Positions 15,421 through 23,124 are shown, counted from the stretch's first letter. The stretch: 39,580 nt of DNA from Peptostreptococcaceae bacterium (GCA_029983575.1 JASBZE010000004.1:1-39580), one strand, 5' to 3'. Made by a program: numbers and translations. Notes: generated from the sequence alone by a model not told the origin.

Positions 15421-16326
15421 TTACTTAAACTGCTTAAGTATCTCCTCAATATCTTCTCTAGTGGCAAGCCCGTCATTAAACGCTGTAGCTCCTCCACAAG
15501 CAGTACCCAAGATAAGGGCCTCTTCGTAATCTCCCGTCTTTATATATCCTGCCAAAAATCCTGCAACCATTGAATCTCCAGCACCGACAGAGTTTACTAC
15601 TTTTCCTTTGGCGACATTGATCTTATGCGTCTCATCGTTTTCATCAACCAATATAGCACCGTCACCCGCCATCGAAATTAGGACGTTTACCGCTCCCATA
15701 TCACGTAACTTCCTTGCGTATTTGATGATGTCTTCATCTGAGTTTAACTCTACAGAAAAAAGTTCTGCTAACTCATGGTTATTTGGCTTAATTAAAAAGG
15801 GCTTGTATTTTAGTACCTTTTTAAGCAAATCTTTAGTCGCATCAACCACAACTCTTATATTTCTACCTTCTAGTTTTTGTAAAATTTTTTCATAGGTATC
15901 TGAAGGCATACATGAAGGTATGCTACCCGATAATACGAGAATATCCCCGTCAGATAATTTTTCTAGCTTTTTATAGAGCCTCTCTACGTCATCAGAAGTT
16001 ATCTCCGGTCCCAAACCGTTGATCTCACTTTCTTTATCTGCTTTTATTTTGACGTTTATCCTGGTAATACCCTTAGAAACCTCGATAAAGTCAGTATCAA
16101 CTCCAAATTCAGATACTCCTCTTTCAAGCTCTTTGCCCGTAAATCCAGCGACAAATCCAAGCGCAGTACTTTTGATGTCTAGCTCATTTAATATATAAGA
16201 AACATTAATCCCCTTGCCACCATAAAAAATATGTTCCTCTCTAGACCTATTGACTCCTTCTAGATCTAAGTTATCTACTTTGACAATATAGTCGAGAGCA
16301 GGATTTAAGGTAACTGTGTAAATCAT
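15421..16326 (-). CDS. fruK: 1-phosphofructokinase
   Basis: PfkB-family kinase that phosphorylates fructose 1-phosphate to fructose 1,6-bisphosphate, directly using the product of the neighbouring EII. 301 residues. Motifs: TLNPALDYIV at 6-15, GGKGINVS at 36-43, LSGSIPSCMP near 132-141, and the PfkB signature NSVGAGDSMVAGF with the catalytic Asp at 251. AGAGAGGTG precedes the ATG. First gene of the fruK-fruA unit. The DeoR-type regulator fruR that usually precedes fruK is missing. Tagatose-6-phosphate kinase is a less likely alternative given the fruA partner. Confidence 0.94.
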   Translation of the reverse strand: MIYTVTLNPALDYIVKVDNLDLEGVNRSREEHIFYGGKGINVSYILNELDIKSTALGFVAGFTGKELERGVSEFGVDTDFIEVSKGITRINVKIKADKESEINGLGPEITSDDVERLYKKLEKLSDGDILVLSGSIPSCMPSDTYEKILQKLEGRNIRVVVDATKDLLKKVLKYKPFLIKPNNHELAELFSVELNSDEDIIKYARKLRDMGAVNVLISMAGDGAILVDENDETHKINVAKGKVVNSVGAGDSMVAGFLAGYIKTGDYEEALILGTACGGATAFNDGLATREDIEEILKQFK

Positions 16327-16385
16327 TTCCTAGGCACCTCTCTTTATCTGTATTATTATTTTTGTGTAATTTATTTTCACCTATT

Positions 16386-16414
16386 ATTTTATCAACGAAA
16401 ATATTTTTTGTCAA
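16386..16414 (-). promoter_or_regulatory. Sigma-A promoter of fruK-fruA
   Basis: Consensus TTGACA (16414-16409), 17-bp spacer, TAAAAT (16391-16386), about 60 bp before the fruK start. Confidence 0.85.
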
Positions 16415-16429
16415 GCAATAAACAAGCAA
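16412..16429 (-). repeat. Direct repeat at the upstream edge of the fruK promoter
   Basis: TTGCTTG occurs twice on the minus strand (16429-16423 and 16418-16412), start to start 11 bp, i.e. about one helical turn. The second copy runs into the -35 hexamer. This is the position of an operator, but no regulator gene is nearby. Confidence 0.4.
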
Positions 16430-16570
16430 AAAAAATTAATTTTTAGATTCCTCATCCTCTCAATGAATAGCTAGTTATTCGTATTTTCCAAACCCAGTTC
16501 TCACTGAATAAATTCATTACTTTTTTATTTAACTACACAACTCATCCACTGACTAAATACCCAATCAAAA

Positions 16571-16617
16571 AGCCATTACACATAATAATTGGTCTTTAAC
16601 CCAATTGTGCAATGGCT
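16571..16617 (-). terminator. Rho-independent terminator after the 228-residue unknown gene
   Basis: Imperfect stem AGCCATTGCACA.../...TGTGTAATGGCT with inner ATTGG/CCAAT pairing and a small bulge, followed by TTTTTG on the minus strand. It sits about 20 bp past the stop of the gene at 16639. The rest of the 312-bp gap to fruK (16327-16638) holds the fruK promoter and no visible gene. Confidence 0.8.
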
Positions 16618-16638
16618 GTTTAGTATTACCCTATTTCA

Positions 16639-17325
16639 CTAATTAATTTCTTTTTCTTTTATAATTTTCATATTTTCTTCAAAGTAATTATTAATTTCTC
16701 TTTCTAAAGCACTTTCCTGTTTGCCACCTGAAGATTTCTTTCCCTCACTTGTAATCTTTGGTAGCTTTTCCAATATATTAAAGTTAGAATCAAAAGGACT
16801 GCATAATTTACAGTCAGTATCAGCCGCCCATACAAACCAATTTTTACCTCTTTTTACTAATTTTATCTCACCAAAATATGAAATGCCTGCTTTTTCAGAG
16901 TTTGAATCAGTGACCTTATCTTCCTTATACCTAAACGATTCAGTTATTCTCGCCCTAACCTCAGCAGATTTTCCGTTAATTTTTACCTTATGGTAACTCA
17001 CCGAAATTAGTTGGTCGACAGCTTTACCAGTATACTCTGGAGACTCTACCTTTTCATTCCAGGTTTTTAAGAATAAATTTCTCTTCTTTATAAAATCTTT
17101 GTATATTTTTGCTTCCTTATCAATGGTTGAATAATCATCATTGTGTTTAATTCCAACCGTCAATTGATCTGTTATGAATTTATCGCAAACTTTCATTACT
17201 TCAGTCTTATTTCCTTGGTTTTCCTCTTGAAAATTTTTAAAAATATGTATACAAAAAAACACTAAAGCGATAACTAAAGATACGCTAGCAATTTTAACTT
17301 TTTTGCATTTATTAATTTTAATCAT
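16639..17325 (-). CDS. Unknown membrane-anchored extracellular protein (228 aa)
   Basis: Not recognised. A basic start (MIKINKCKKVK) and a hydrophobic segment at about residues 11-28 form an N-terminal anchor or uncleaved signal, so the rest is probably outside the cell. The central region (about 95-165) alternates short strands and ends in VKRGKNWFVWAADTDC. This arrangement recalls NTF2-like or lipoprotein domains used in Firmicutes surface proteins, but that is only an impression. Two cysteines (CKLC) lie close together near residue 170. The C-terminus is charged and helical. The start codon has no strong Shine-Dalgarno (GTAGG at some distance). Its own terminator follows. Confidence 0.7.
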   Translation of the reverse strand: MIKINKCKKVKIASVSLVIALVFFCIHIFKNFQEENQGNKTEVMKVCDKFITDQLTVGIKHNDDYSTIDKEAKIYKDFIKKRNLFLKTWNEKVESPEYTGKAVDQLISVSYHKVKINGKSAEVRARITESFRYKEDKVTDSNSEKAGISYFGEIKLVKRGKNWFVWAADTDCKLCSPFDSNFNILEKLPKITSEGKKSSGGKQESALEREINNYFEENMKIIKEKEIN

Positions 17326-17353
17326 ATTTTTATACCTACTATTATGAGTTTAT

Positions 17354-17364
17354 ATTATACAACC
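17354..17364 (-). promoter_or_regulatory. GGTTGTATAAT element, copy 1
   Basis: Plus strand attatacaacc, 29 bp before the start of the 228-residue gene and just past the preceding terminator. The same 11-mer occurs at 22449-22459 and 34435-34445, with near copies at 34424-34434 and 23060-23070. It contains TATAAT and might itself serve as a -10 here. Confidence 0.4.
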
Positions 17365-17372
17365 ATTTAAAA

Positions 17373-17427
17373 AGCGTTGATAGAAAAACTATACATCCTT
17401 AGACTTGATTTTTTTCTCATCAACGCT
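17373..17427 (-). terminator. Terminator after the 99-residue unknown gene
   Basis: Minus strand AGCGTTGAT and ATCAACGCT arms (9 bp), a one-base bulge, 7 more A-T and G-C pairs, a loop of about 22 bases and then TTTTTAAA. Confidence 0.75.
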
Positions 17428-17493
17428 ATACTATATGTTTCTATAATTGTTCATCCTATGTCATTGATGATGAACTGCTTAAAAATAAATTAT

Positions 17494-17793
17494 CTATCCC
17501 TTACCAATCGTAAAAGCAAAATACAAAAATCCCTTTCTTCGTACACCCCATACATAGTCATTCGCAAAAGAACTACGACTTTTAGAATCTTTTACTAAAA
17601 AGAATCTACTTTCCGGATACTCACCTTTATCTTTATAATCAATCTCCTCTATGTTAGATAATACAAGTATCACAGAACTCCCATTCAACATGGCTAGTAA
17701 ATGCGACCTTAAAGCCAATTTAGGGGTAGAGTGACCAACTACAAATGTGGCGATTAACGTAAATATCACCAATAAAACTATCTTTTTTTTCAT
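17494..17793 (-). CDS. Unknown small exported protein (99 aa)
   Basis: Not recognised. Lys-Lys-Lys followed by IVLLVIFTLIATFVVG is a good signal peptide or N-terminal anchor ending near residue 20. The remainder is a short soluble region with a basic, serine-rich stretch (KDSKSRSS) and an aromatic C-terminus (GVRRKGFLYFAFTIGKG). The case for a real gene is regulatory: a very strong Shine-Dalgarno (GGGGGGTGAT) 5 bases before the ATG, a good upstream promoter and its own terminator. Confidence 0.65.
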   Translation of the reverse strand: MKKKIVLLVIFTLIATFVVGHSTPKLALRSHLLAMLNGSSVILVLSNIEEIDYKDKGEYPESRFFLVKDSKSRSSFANDYVWGVRRKGFLYFAFTIGKG

Positions 17794-17869
17794 TTAATCA
17801 CCCCCCATTATAAATTTTAATTATTATATAATGCCAGATTCCAATTTAATAATTATCATCTTTAAAAGG

Positions 17870-17898
17870 ATTATATCATACTTATTATCATTCGACAA
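17870..17898 (-). promoter_or_regulatory. Promoter of the 99-residue gene
   Basis: TTGTCG (17898-17893), 17 bp, TATAAT (17875-17870) with an upstream TG giving an extended -10 (TGATATAAT). Confidence 0.65.
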
Positions 17899-18060
17899 GT
17901 ATAATATCATTTTTTTGAAAAAGATTCTAATTCGAAAGGAAAAATATCTCAAATCATAAATAATATACACTATACATTGCTACCGAATTTATTACGAGAA
18001 ATATTAATCTAGAAATAATTGAGCAATGGAATTGCAAATAAATCAAAAACTAATCAAAAA

Positions 18061-18100
18061 AGCGTCGAAAGAAAATTAAGACTTAATTTTCCTCGACGCT
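18061..18100 (-). terminator. Terminator of the BceAB-like/disulfide reductase unit
   Basis: Outer 8-bp stem AGCGTCGA/TCGACGCT and inner AAAATTAAG/CTTAATTTT, with T-runs on both sides, so it could work in both directions. About 55 bp past the reductase stop. Confidence 0.85.
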
Positions 18101-18157
18101 TTTTATTATTAAAGCACAATATTCTATGATAAGATGGATATTTTTATCATTAATATG

Positions 18158-19675
18158 TTAAATATTCTTAAATTCCTCCGCAGCCCAAATTACTAACTCT
18201 GTAAGTGCTGGATGAGGAACCATGGTTTCCTTAACAGTATTTATCTTATTAGGTTTTAGATGTCTAACTAAAGGCATCTCCCTAAGTTTCTTAGCTGTTT
18301 CAGAAGCAATCTCTTCATTTATCGGCTTTATAGTCTTTCTTCCGCAGTTCATCAAATTTATATATGGCTGTATAAGCATTGACGCTTTCGGTCCGATTAT
18401 ATGCACACCCAAAAATGATTGCGTATTTTTGTCTGCTATTATTTTTACGAAGCCATCATCTGCATCTCCTGGCTCATAACCCATAGCATACCCCATAGTT
18501 ACTGATGAATAGTGTTTTTTTACTACATCTATATCATAACCGGCTTCTCTAGCAGCATCTTCATTTAACCCTACGTGAGCTACCTGAGGGTGAGTGTATG
18601 TTACTGATGGAACCATTGAATAATCAGCCCATCTCCAATTTTCTAAATTGTCGTCATTTAAAAATAGGTTGTGTTCTAGAATGTATCCTTCGTAGTTCGC
18701 CTTGTGTCTAAACTGTTGTCTTCCGTTTATATCTCCAAACGCCCAAACATTTTTGGCGCTCGTTTCAAGAAGTTCATTTGTCTTTATCCAACCTTTTTCA
18801 TCTACGATTATATCTGTATTTTCTAGCTTTAGTAGATCTGCATTTGATTTAATACCAGGTGATACCAGTATCTCCTCAGCAGAGATTACTTCTTCTTTTC
18901 CTGTAGACTTATCTACTATGGTAACATGCTTTAGTCCATCTTTAACTTCGACCTTAGTAGTCGTTTTATTTAAATGTATTTCAATACCTTGGCATATTAG
19001 GTCGTTTTTAATTTGCTCTGACATTTCTTTATCTTCCTTAGGGAGCATCCTTACATTTCTTTGTATTATCTTTACCTTTGAGCCAAAGCTAGAGAATACG
19101 TGAGCAAATTCCGTACCTATTGGACCTCCACCGATAACTATTAAGCTATCATAAGGCTTTTTAGGATATTTTTCTCCAAATAGAGTTTCTGAAGTTATGT
19201 ATCCAGCTTCTTCAAGCCCTTCGACATCCGGTATATTAGTTCTACCGCCGACATTTATAAATATCTTGTCTCCGCTTATTTCTACTTCTTCTCCGCCATC
19301 AACTGGAATTAATCTTAGGGTGTTGTTATCTACAAACTCAGCCTTTGCCCTGTATACGTCTAGATTTTCTTTTTCTAAGTAGTATTCGTAAAGGTCCTTG
19401 CTCTCGTCGATTTTTGCCCATACTCTCTTAGATAACTTATCCCAGTCAACTCCTAAATGTTTAGAGTTTATACCTATTCTCTCACTGTCTTTTATATCCT
19501 TAACGAGGTCTGCCGCTGTGATCATAACCTTTGTAGGTATACAACCCCTAGTTAGACAAGTTCCTCCAAATTTTCCCATCTCAACTTGTGCACACTTAAG
19601 CCCCTTGTCTAGAGCTGCCTCAAGTACAATATTTCCTGCACCAGTTCCTATTACAATACAATCGTAGTTCTTCAT
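18158..19675 (-). CDS. FAD-dependent pyridine nucleotide-disulfide oxidoreductase, orphan
   Basis: Class I flavoprotein disulfide reductase. N-terminal FAD-binding VIGTGAGN; redox-active Cys 40 and Cys 45 in GGTCLTRGCIPTK; NAD(P)-binding IVIGGGPIGTEFA near residue 176; second FAD motif WAFGDING near 311; dimerisation domain ending in HPALTE (His 488, Glu 493), the catalytic His-Glu pair. 505 residues, somewhat longer than dihydrolipoamide dehydrogenase (about 470). GTGAGN with GKFGGTC recalls mycothione reductase, a compound not expected here. No lipoate-complex genes are near, so the substrate is unknown. The frame could start at TTG 19678, but AGGAGGTAATTG places the start at ATG 19675, 3 bp past the permease stop. 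Confidence 0.85.
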   Translation of the reverse strand: MKNYDCIVIGTGAGNIVLEAALDKGLKCAQVEMGKFGGTCLTRGCIPTKVMITAADLVKDIKDSERIGINSKHLGVDWDKLSKRVWAKIDESKDLYEYYLEKENLDVYRAKAEFVDNNTLRLIPVDGGEEVEISGDKIFINVGGRTNIPDVEGLEEAGYITSETLFGEKYPKKPYDSLIVIGGGPIGTEFAHVFSSFGSKVKIIQRNVRMLPKEDKEMSEQIKNDLICQGIEIHLNKTTTKVEVKDGLKHVTIVDKSTGKEEVISAEEILVSPGIKSNADLLKLENTDIIVDEKGWIKTNELLETSAKNVWAFGDINGRQQFRHKANYEGYILEHNLFLNDDNLENWRWADYSMVPSVTYTHPQVAHVGLNEDAAREAGYDIDVVKKHYSSVTMGYAMGYEPGDADDGFVKIIADKNTQSFLGVHIIGPKASMLIQPYINLMNCGRKTIKPINEEIASETAKKLREMPLVRHLKPNKINTVKETMVPHPALTELVIWAAEEFKNI

Positions 19676-19678
19676 CAA

Positions 19679-21589
19679 TTACCTCCTGATTAACTTCTTT
19701 ATGTTCCTATAGTATATTAGGGATATAATCAAGTATCCCGCAGTATATATACAGAAGAACATAACTAATATATTTAGTACGGCATCATCATAGAATCCGC
19801 TCCAAGCATCTCCGTACTTTATAATACTGACGAGTAAGAATATACCCGATATGATGTAAGGAATATACATTATTATGAAATTTTTTACAAAAACTATGGT
19901 CCTCATTGCAGCCAAGCTATAGCCGTGGGTGTATAGAGTCGTATATTTTATTCCGTCCTCATTTAACTTAGCCGTCATATTGAAGTAAAGTATCAATTCT
20001 GAAGCTACGATAAGAGAAAAACTAAGTACCAAACCGATGTATAAGAGTAAGTTTTTAACTATGCTCTCCTCTTGATACTCTAAACCTGCACAATAAAATC
20101 CTGTTTTGTTGGTCTGCCCATCAGTAACCTCGTCACTTATCTTATAGGCTGTCCTAAAATCTGAGTCCCAGTCATCGACGTAATACGCGTTGGCTACCCT
20201 AGGAACCATCTTATCCTTTTCGAAGTTTTTAAATGAAGTCGCACCCATTACGACAATTCCATCGTAAAGACCCTGAGGAGTTATAGGTATATCTACCTTC
20301 TTCACCTTATATCCCTCGATCTTGTTGTCGTTTAAAAACTTATTTAACTTCTTATCTGCATCGGCTTTTCTAAAATTCTCACTAGTAGAGCCGTAAATAA
20401 ATAAAATTTCATCGCTATTCATCTCAGTGATCTTGTTTTTTGCAATCAGCGCATATGAGTAGTAATTTGCATAACTCATAAACCCTATTCCAGGATTTCT
20501 CTCATCATGAAAAATCAGACCACTGTAAGATTTATATCCTTTTTTACCTGATAGCTCGTTTTCTATAAAATGAGCCTTGTCCCCTTCCCTTGCACTATAC
20601 CTAGCATGTGTATAAAAATAACTATATACGTATTTCTCGTGTATTTTATGCTCGACTTCCCTTTGCTGAGAGTAGAGCACTGTAGTAAATAGAAATACCG
20701 AACACAATATTATAGACATTATGTAAATTACATTGGTATCCCTTTTTAGAAATGTCCTGAGATCAGAAAATATGACCATGCCCAGGCCTTTTGAAAATCT
20801 CTCGCTCTTAATATACCTAATTACAAACTGTCTGTACACAAGGTATATCAAAAAGTATAAAGCAATCGCAAATAGGGGAATTATGAGTAGCTTCGTATAA
20901 TTTCCCTTGGTGATTCCCGAAAAGATTGCCTGTGAATGATAGCTGTAGATCATAATTAAAAAAGCAATGGAAGATCCGATTCCTATCATATAAAACAAGA
21001 CATTCTTAACAGTAGATGAATTTAAATGTGCCCTTGGTCTGATAAGTTCCCTAATCTTTTTATTAGTAGTAAATACGTGAGCGAATTTAGATATAATAAA
21101 AATCAAGGCGAAATATATGACCAAGGAAAGTATAACCGCCTTGTAAGGCAGGTACATCCTAAATCTCTCAAAATTTATAACGGAGCGAATGAATTTTAAA
21201 TTAAGAGGGGCCATAAGCATGGCTAGCCCTATCCCTACAACAGTAGACACAATACCAGTCCTCATGTACTCCTTAAAAATAAAATCCTTTATTATCTTCT
21301 GGTCCGCCCCATTTTGAATCATTATTCCGTAACTTCTGGATTTCTTAGTCGTTTCCATTTTTACGGCGTTAAAAATCAATACGTAAGAATACAGCACTGA
21401 AAATACCATACATACGGATATTACAGAGTGAAGCGTAGGCCCACCCTCAACAACTAATAGATAAGGGTGAAACAAGATGACCGCAAAACTAGTGAACAAA
21501 AAAGACACGCCCATTGTACAGAGCATACTAGTCAGGTATTTTCCTATATTTTTTCTAATCAGATTAGCTATGAGAGAGTTTGTCGTCAT
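19679..21589 (-). CDS. FtsX/BceB-like ABC transporter permease
   Basis: 636-residue polytopic protein with the BceB/VraG plan: one N-terminal membrane segment, a group of helices to about residue 310, a large extracellular domain of about 200 residues, then three C-terminal membrane segments. Such permeases handle antimicrobial peptides or lipid II-cycle intermediates and often feed a sensor kinase. No BceRS-type two-component system lies in the window. The start overlaps the ATPase gene by 26 bp (GGGGGGAG before the ATG), so the two are translationally coupled. The stop lies within the Shine-Dalgarno of the next gene. Confidence 0.83.
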   Translation of the reverse strand: MTTNSLIANLIRKNIGKYLTSMLCTMGVSFLFTSFAVILFHPYLLVVEGGPTLHSVISVCMVFSVLYSYVLIFNAVKMETTKKSRSYGIMIQNGADQKIIKDFIFKEYMRTGIVSTVVGIGLAMLMAPLNLKFIRSVINFERFRMYLPYKAVILSLVIYFALIFIISKFAHVFTTNKKIRELIRPRAHLNSSTVKNVLFYMIGIGSSIAFLIMIYSYHSQAIFSGITKGNYTKLLIIPLFAIALYFLIYLVYRQFVIRYIKSERFSKGLGMVIFSDLRTFLKRDTNVIYIMSIILCSVFLFTTVLYSQQREVEHKIHEKYVYSYFYTHARYSAREGDKAHFIENELSGKKGYKSYSGLIFHDERNPGIGFMSYANYYSYALIAKNKITEMNSDEILFIYGSTSENFRKADADKKLNKFLNDNKIEGYKVKKVDIPITPQGLYDGIVVMGATSFKNFEKDKMVPRVANAYYVDDWDSDFRTAYKISDEVTDGQTNKTGFYCAGLEYQEESIVKNLLLYIGLVLSFSLIVASELILYFNMTAKLNEDGIKYTTLYTHGYSLAAMRTIVFVKNFIIMYIPYIISGIFLLVSIIKYGDAWSGFYDDAVLNILVMFFCIYTAGYLIISLIYYRNIKKLIRR

Positions 21590-22346
21590 CTAGCACTCCC
21601 CCCTCAACCTCAGCAAATTTTTTTACGAGCTTAGAGTAAAATTCCTGTTGACTTCCACTCCTCTTAAGCTCATCTATTATCATACCGTCCTTCATAAAAA
21701 TAACTCTATCGGCAAAACTTGAAGAGTAAGGACTGTCCGTAGCAATCATTATCGCAGTTTCAAAATTATCGTTTATAGTCTTTAAGTACTTTAATATCTC
21801 TAAACTTTCCTCACTTCTAAGATTTCCAGTAGGTTCATCCATTACGATTATATCCGGATTGTGAATTAGAGCTCTTGCTATACTCACCTTCTTTGATTCA
21901 ATCTCGGTAATATCGTTTATCTTTCTTTTTATTATGGAATAAATCCCCAAAAACTTAGTCACTCTTTCTAGTCTTCTCTTGATTACCTTGTGATTTCCCT
22001 CATCCAAAACCATCGGCAGAGAAATATTCTCTTCAACAGTCATCTCTGGTATTAAAAAATCGTCCTTACAAATAATCCCCACAGAACTTCTCCTATAATC
22101 TGCTGCTTCCTCATCAACGAAATTTGTAACGACCTCATCTCTAAACTTTATCTCACCATCATCGGGTCTCTCAAGACTTGATACGCTGTTTAGCAAAGTC
22201 GACTTACCGCATCCTGAAGAGCCCAAGATAGAAACGAATTCTTTTTCATCCATGCTCATATGAATGTTTACTAGAGCACGAGTGCTGACATTGTCAATAT
22301 AAGTCTTATTTAGACCAATAATTTGAATTAATTTATCTTCAGCCAT
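21564..22346 (-). CDS. BceA-like ABC ATPase with degenerate catalytic motifs
   Basis: 260 residues, like BceA/MacB-type ATPases. Walker A is intact (GSSGCGKST, Lys 48), as is Walker B (IIVMDE, Asp 170, Glu 171). By position against the family, the LSGGQ signature is ITEIE (146-150), the Q-loop Gln is Lys 94 (VGIICKDD for LGFIFQD), the D-loop Asp is Arg 177 (GNLRS for GALDS) and the H-loop His is Asp 204 (ATDSP for VTHDP). The reading frame is open and has AGAGGAGG before the ATG, so this is not simple decay. It may bind ATP without normal hydrolysis, acting as a sensor or lock for the permease. Confidence 0.85.
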   Translation of the reverse strand: MAEDKLIQIIGLNKTYIDNVSTRALVNIHMSMDEKEFVSILGSSGCGKSTLLNSVSSLERPDDGEIKFRDEVVTNFVDEEAADYRRSSVGIICKDDFLIPEMTVEENISLPMVLDEGNHKVIKRRLERVTKFLGIYSIIKRKINDITEIESKKVSIARALIHNPDIIVMDEPTGNLRSEESLEILKYLKTINDNFETAIMIATDSPYSSSFADRVIFMKDGMIIDELKRSGSQQEFYSKLVKKFAEVEGGVLDDDKLSHS

Positions 22347-22415
22347 GATATCCTCCTCTAAATCGAATCACTTTTATATATGCAAATGCATTTTATAAAA
22401 ATTAGTATCCCCTTT

Positions 22416-22424
22416 ATTATATCA
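22416..22424 (-). promoter_or_regulatory. Extended -10 promoter of the BceAB-like unit
   Basis: TGATATAAT on the minus strand, 70 bp before the ATPase start. No -35 match at 17 bp (GTAACT). Confidence 0.45.
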
Positions 22425-22448
22425 TGAATTACACTATAAGTTACCAAA

Positions 22449-22459
22449 ATTATACAACC
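22449..22459 (-). promoter_or_regulatory. GGTTGTATAAT element, copy 2
   Basis: Exact 11-mer (attatacaacc on the plus strand) 27 bp upstream of the TATAAT of the BceAB-like unit and 10 bp past the mscL terminator. Confidence 0.4.
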
Positions 22460-22469
22460 TATAAAAAAG

Positions 22470-22495
22470 ACTTTCGGACATTTAAGTCCGAAAGC
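22470..22495 (-). terminator. Rho-independent terminator after mscL
   Basis: Minus strand GCTTTCGGAC and GTCCGAAAGT arms with a 6-base loop (nine Watson-Crick pairs plus one wobble), then CTTTTTTA. Confidence 0.88.
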
Positions 22496-22516
22496 CTAAC
22501 TTTTAAAATATTATTT

Positions 22517-22564
22517 CTCAACCACAATTTTAAATTTAGTCTCAACCACAATTTTTAATTCTAG
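22517..22564. repeat. Imperfect 24-bp direct repeat downstream of mscL
   Basis: ctcaaccacaatttt occurs at 22517 and again at 22541, with the following 9 bases partly alike. It lies between the mscL stop and its terminator. No function is apparent. Confidence 0.6.
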
Positions 22565-22598
22565 TATCGCTTCTGAGATAATATAGCTTATTTAGATA

Positions 22599-22991
22599 TT
22601 ATTTTCTAGCTAATATATCTCTGATTTCTTTTAATAGTTCATCAGTTGGATTAACTGGTTCCTCAACAGCTTCTTCCACTTGCTCTTTCTTAAATTGAGA
22701 AGTAACCTTATTAATAGCTTTGATAAATACGAAAATCGCAAAAGCTATGATTATAAAGTCAATTACTGATTGAAGGAATGCACCGTATTTTAATTCAGCT
22801 CCTCCAACTTTTACCATAAGTCCGCTAATGTTTTGTCCACCCGTAATAATTCCAATAATTGGAGTGATGATGTTCTCTACTAGAGAAGTTACTATCTTTC
22901 CGAAAGCACCCCCGATTACAACACCAACTGCTAAGTCTAGCACATTTCCTCTTAAGGCAAAAGCCTTAAATTCTTCTAAAAAACCTTTCAT
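22599..22991 (-). CDS. mscL: Large-conductance mechanosensitive channel
   Basis: Homopentameric channel that opens under membrane tension to release solutes on hypo-osmotic shock. 130 residues with the signature MKGFLEEFKAFALRGNVLDLAVGVVIGGAFGKIVTSLV at the start, covering the N-terminal amphipathic helix and pore-lining TM1. TM2 is around residues 70-92 (IIAFAIFVFIKAIN), and the C-terminal bundle helix is EEPVNPTDELLKEIRDIL. AAGGAGG precedes the ATG. Monocistronic: own promoter with an inverted repeat around it and own terminator. Confidence 0.97.
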   Translation of the reverse strand: MKGFLEEFKAFALRGNVLDLAVGVVIGGAFGKIVTSLVENIITPIIGIITGGQNISGLMVKVGGAELKYGAFLQSVIDFIIIAFAIFVFIKAINKVTSQFKKEQVEEAVEEPVNPTDELLKEIRDILARK

Positions 22992-23038
22992 TTTAAACCT
23001 CCTTTTTAGAAAATTTAATAATATTATTTAAAATAACA

Positions 23039-23068
23039 TTGTATAATGATTATACTACAATTATACAA
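23039..23068 (-). promoter_or_regulatory. Inverted repeat enclosing the mscL -10 element
   Basis: ttgtataat (23039-23047) and attatacaa (23060-23068) form a perfect 9-bp inverted repeat with a 12-bp spacer. The TATAAT at 23049-23054 lies inside the spacer. This is the layout of a repressor operator. The right arm is a near copy of the GGTTGTATAAT element (attatacaacg at 23060-23070). Confidence 0.5.
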
Positions 23069-23078
23069 CGATAATCAA
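23049..23078 (-). promoter_or_regulatory. Sigma-A promoter of mscL
   Basis: TTGATT (23078-23073), 18-bp spacer, TATAAT (23054-23049), about 58 bp before the start codon. Confidence 0.65.
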
Positions 23079-23124
23079 ACAAAATAATTAATTTTTCTGC
23101 ATGAAATCATACAGCGGACACCTA

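Larger units (their letters stand above)
17794..18157. other. 364-bp intergenic region upstream of the 99-residue gene
   Basis: Contains the promoter at 17870-17898 and the terminator of the disulfide reductase gene at 18061-18100. Otherwise AT-rich with no trustworthy reading frame on either strand. A small hairpin gcaatggaattgc near 18024-18036 has no T-run and is left unassigned. Confidence 0.5.

Noticed and set aside
18702..19103. 133-residue open frame on the plus strand inside the disulfide reductase gene
   Set aside because: Antisense to conserved FAD/NAD domain sequence, Ser-rich product and no ribosome binding site.
23098..23115. Small hairpin ctgcatg/catacag after the second exporter gene
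   Set aside because: Stem of about 7 bp with a tight loop and followed by A-rich, not T-rich, sequence on the minus strand, so not a credible intrinsic terminator.
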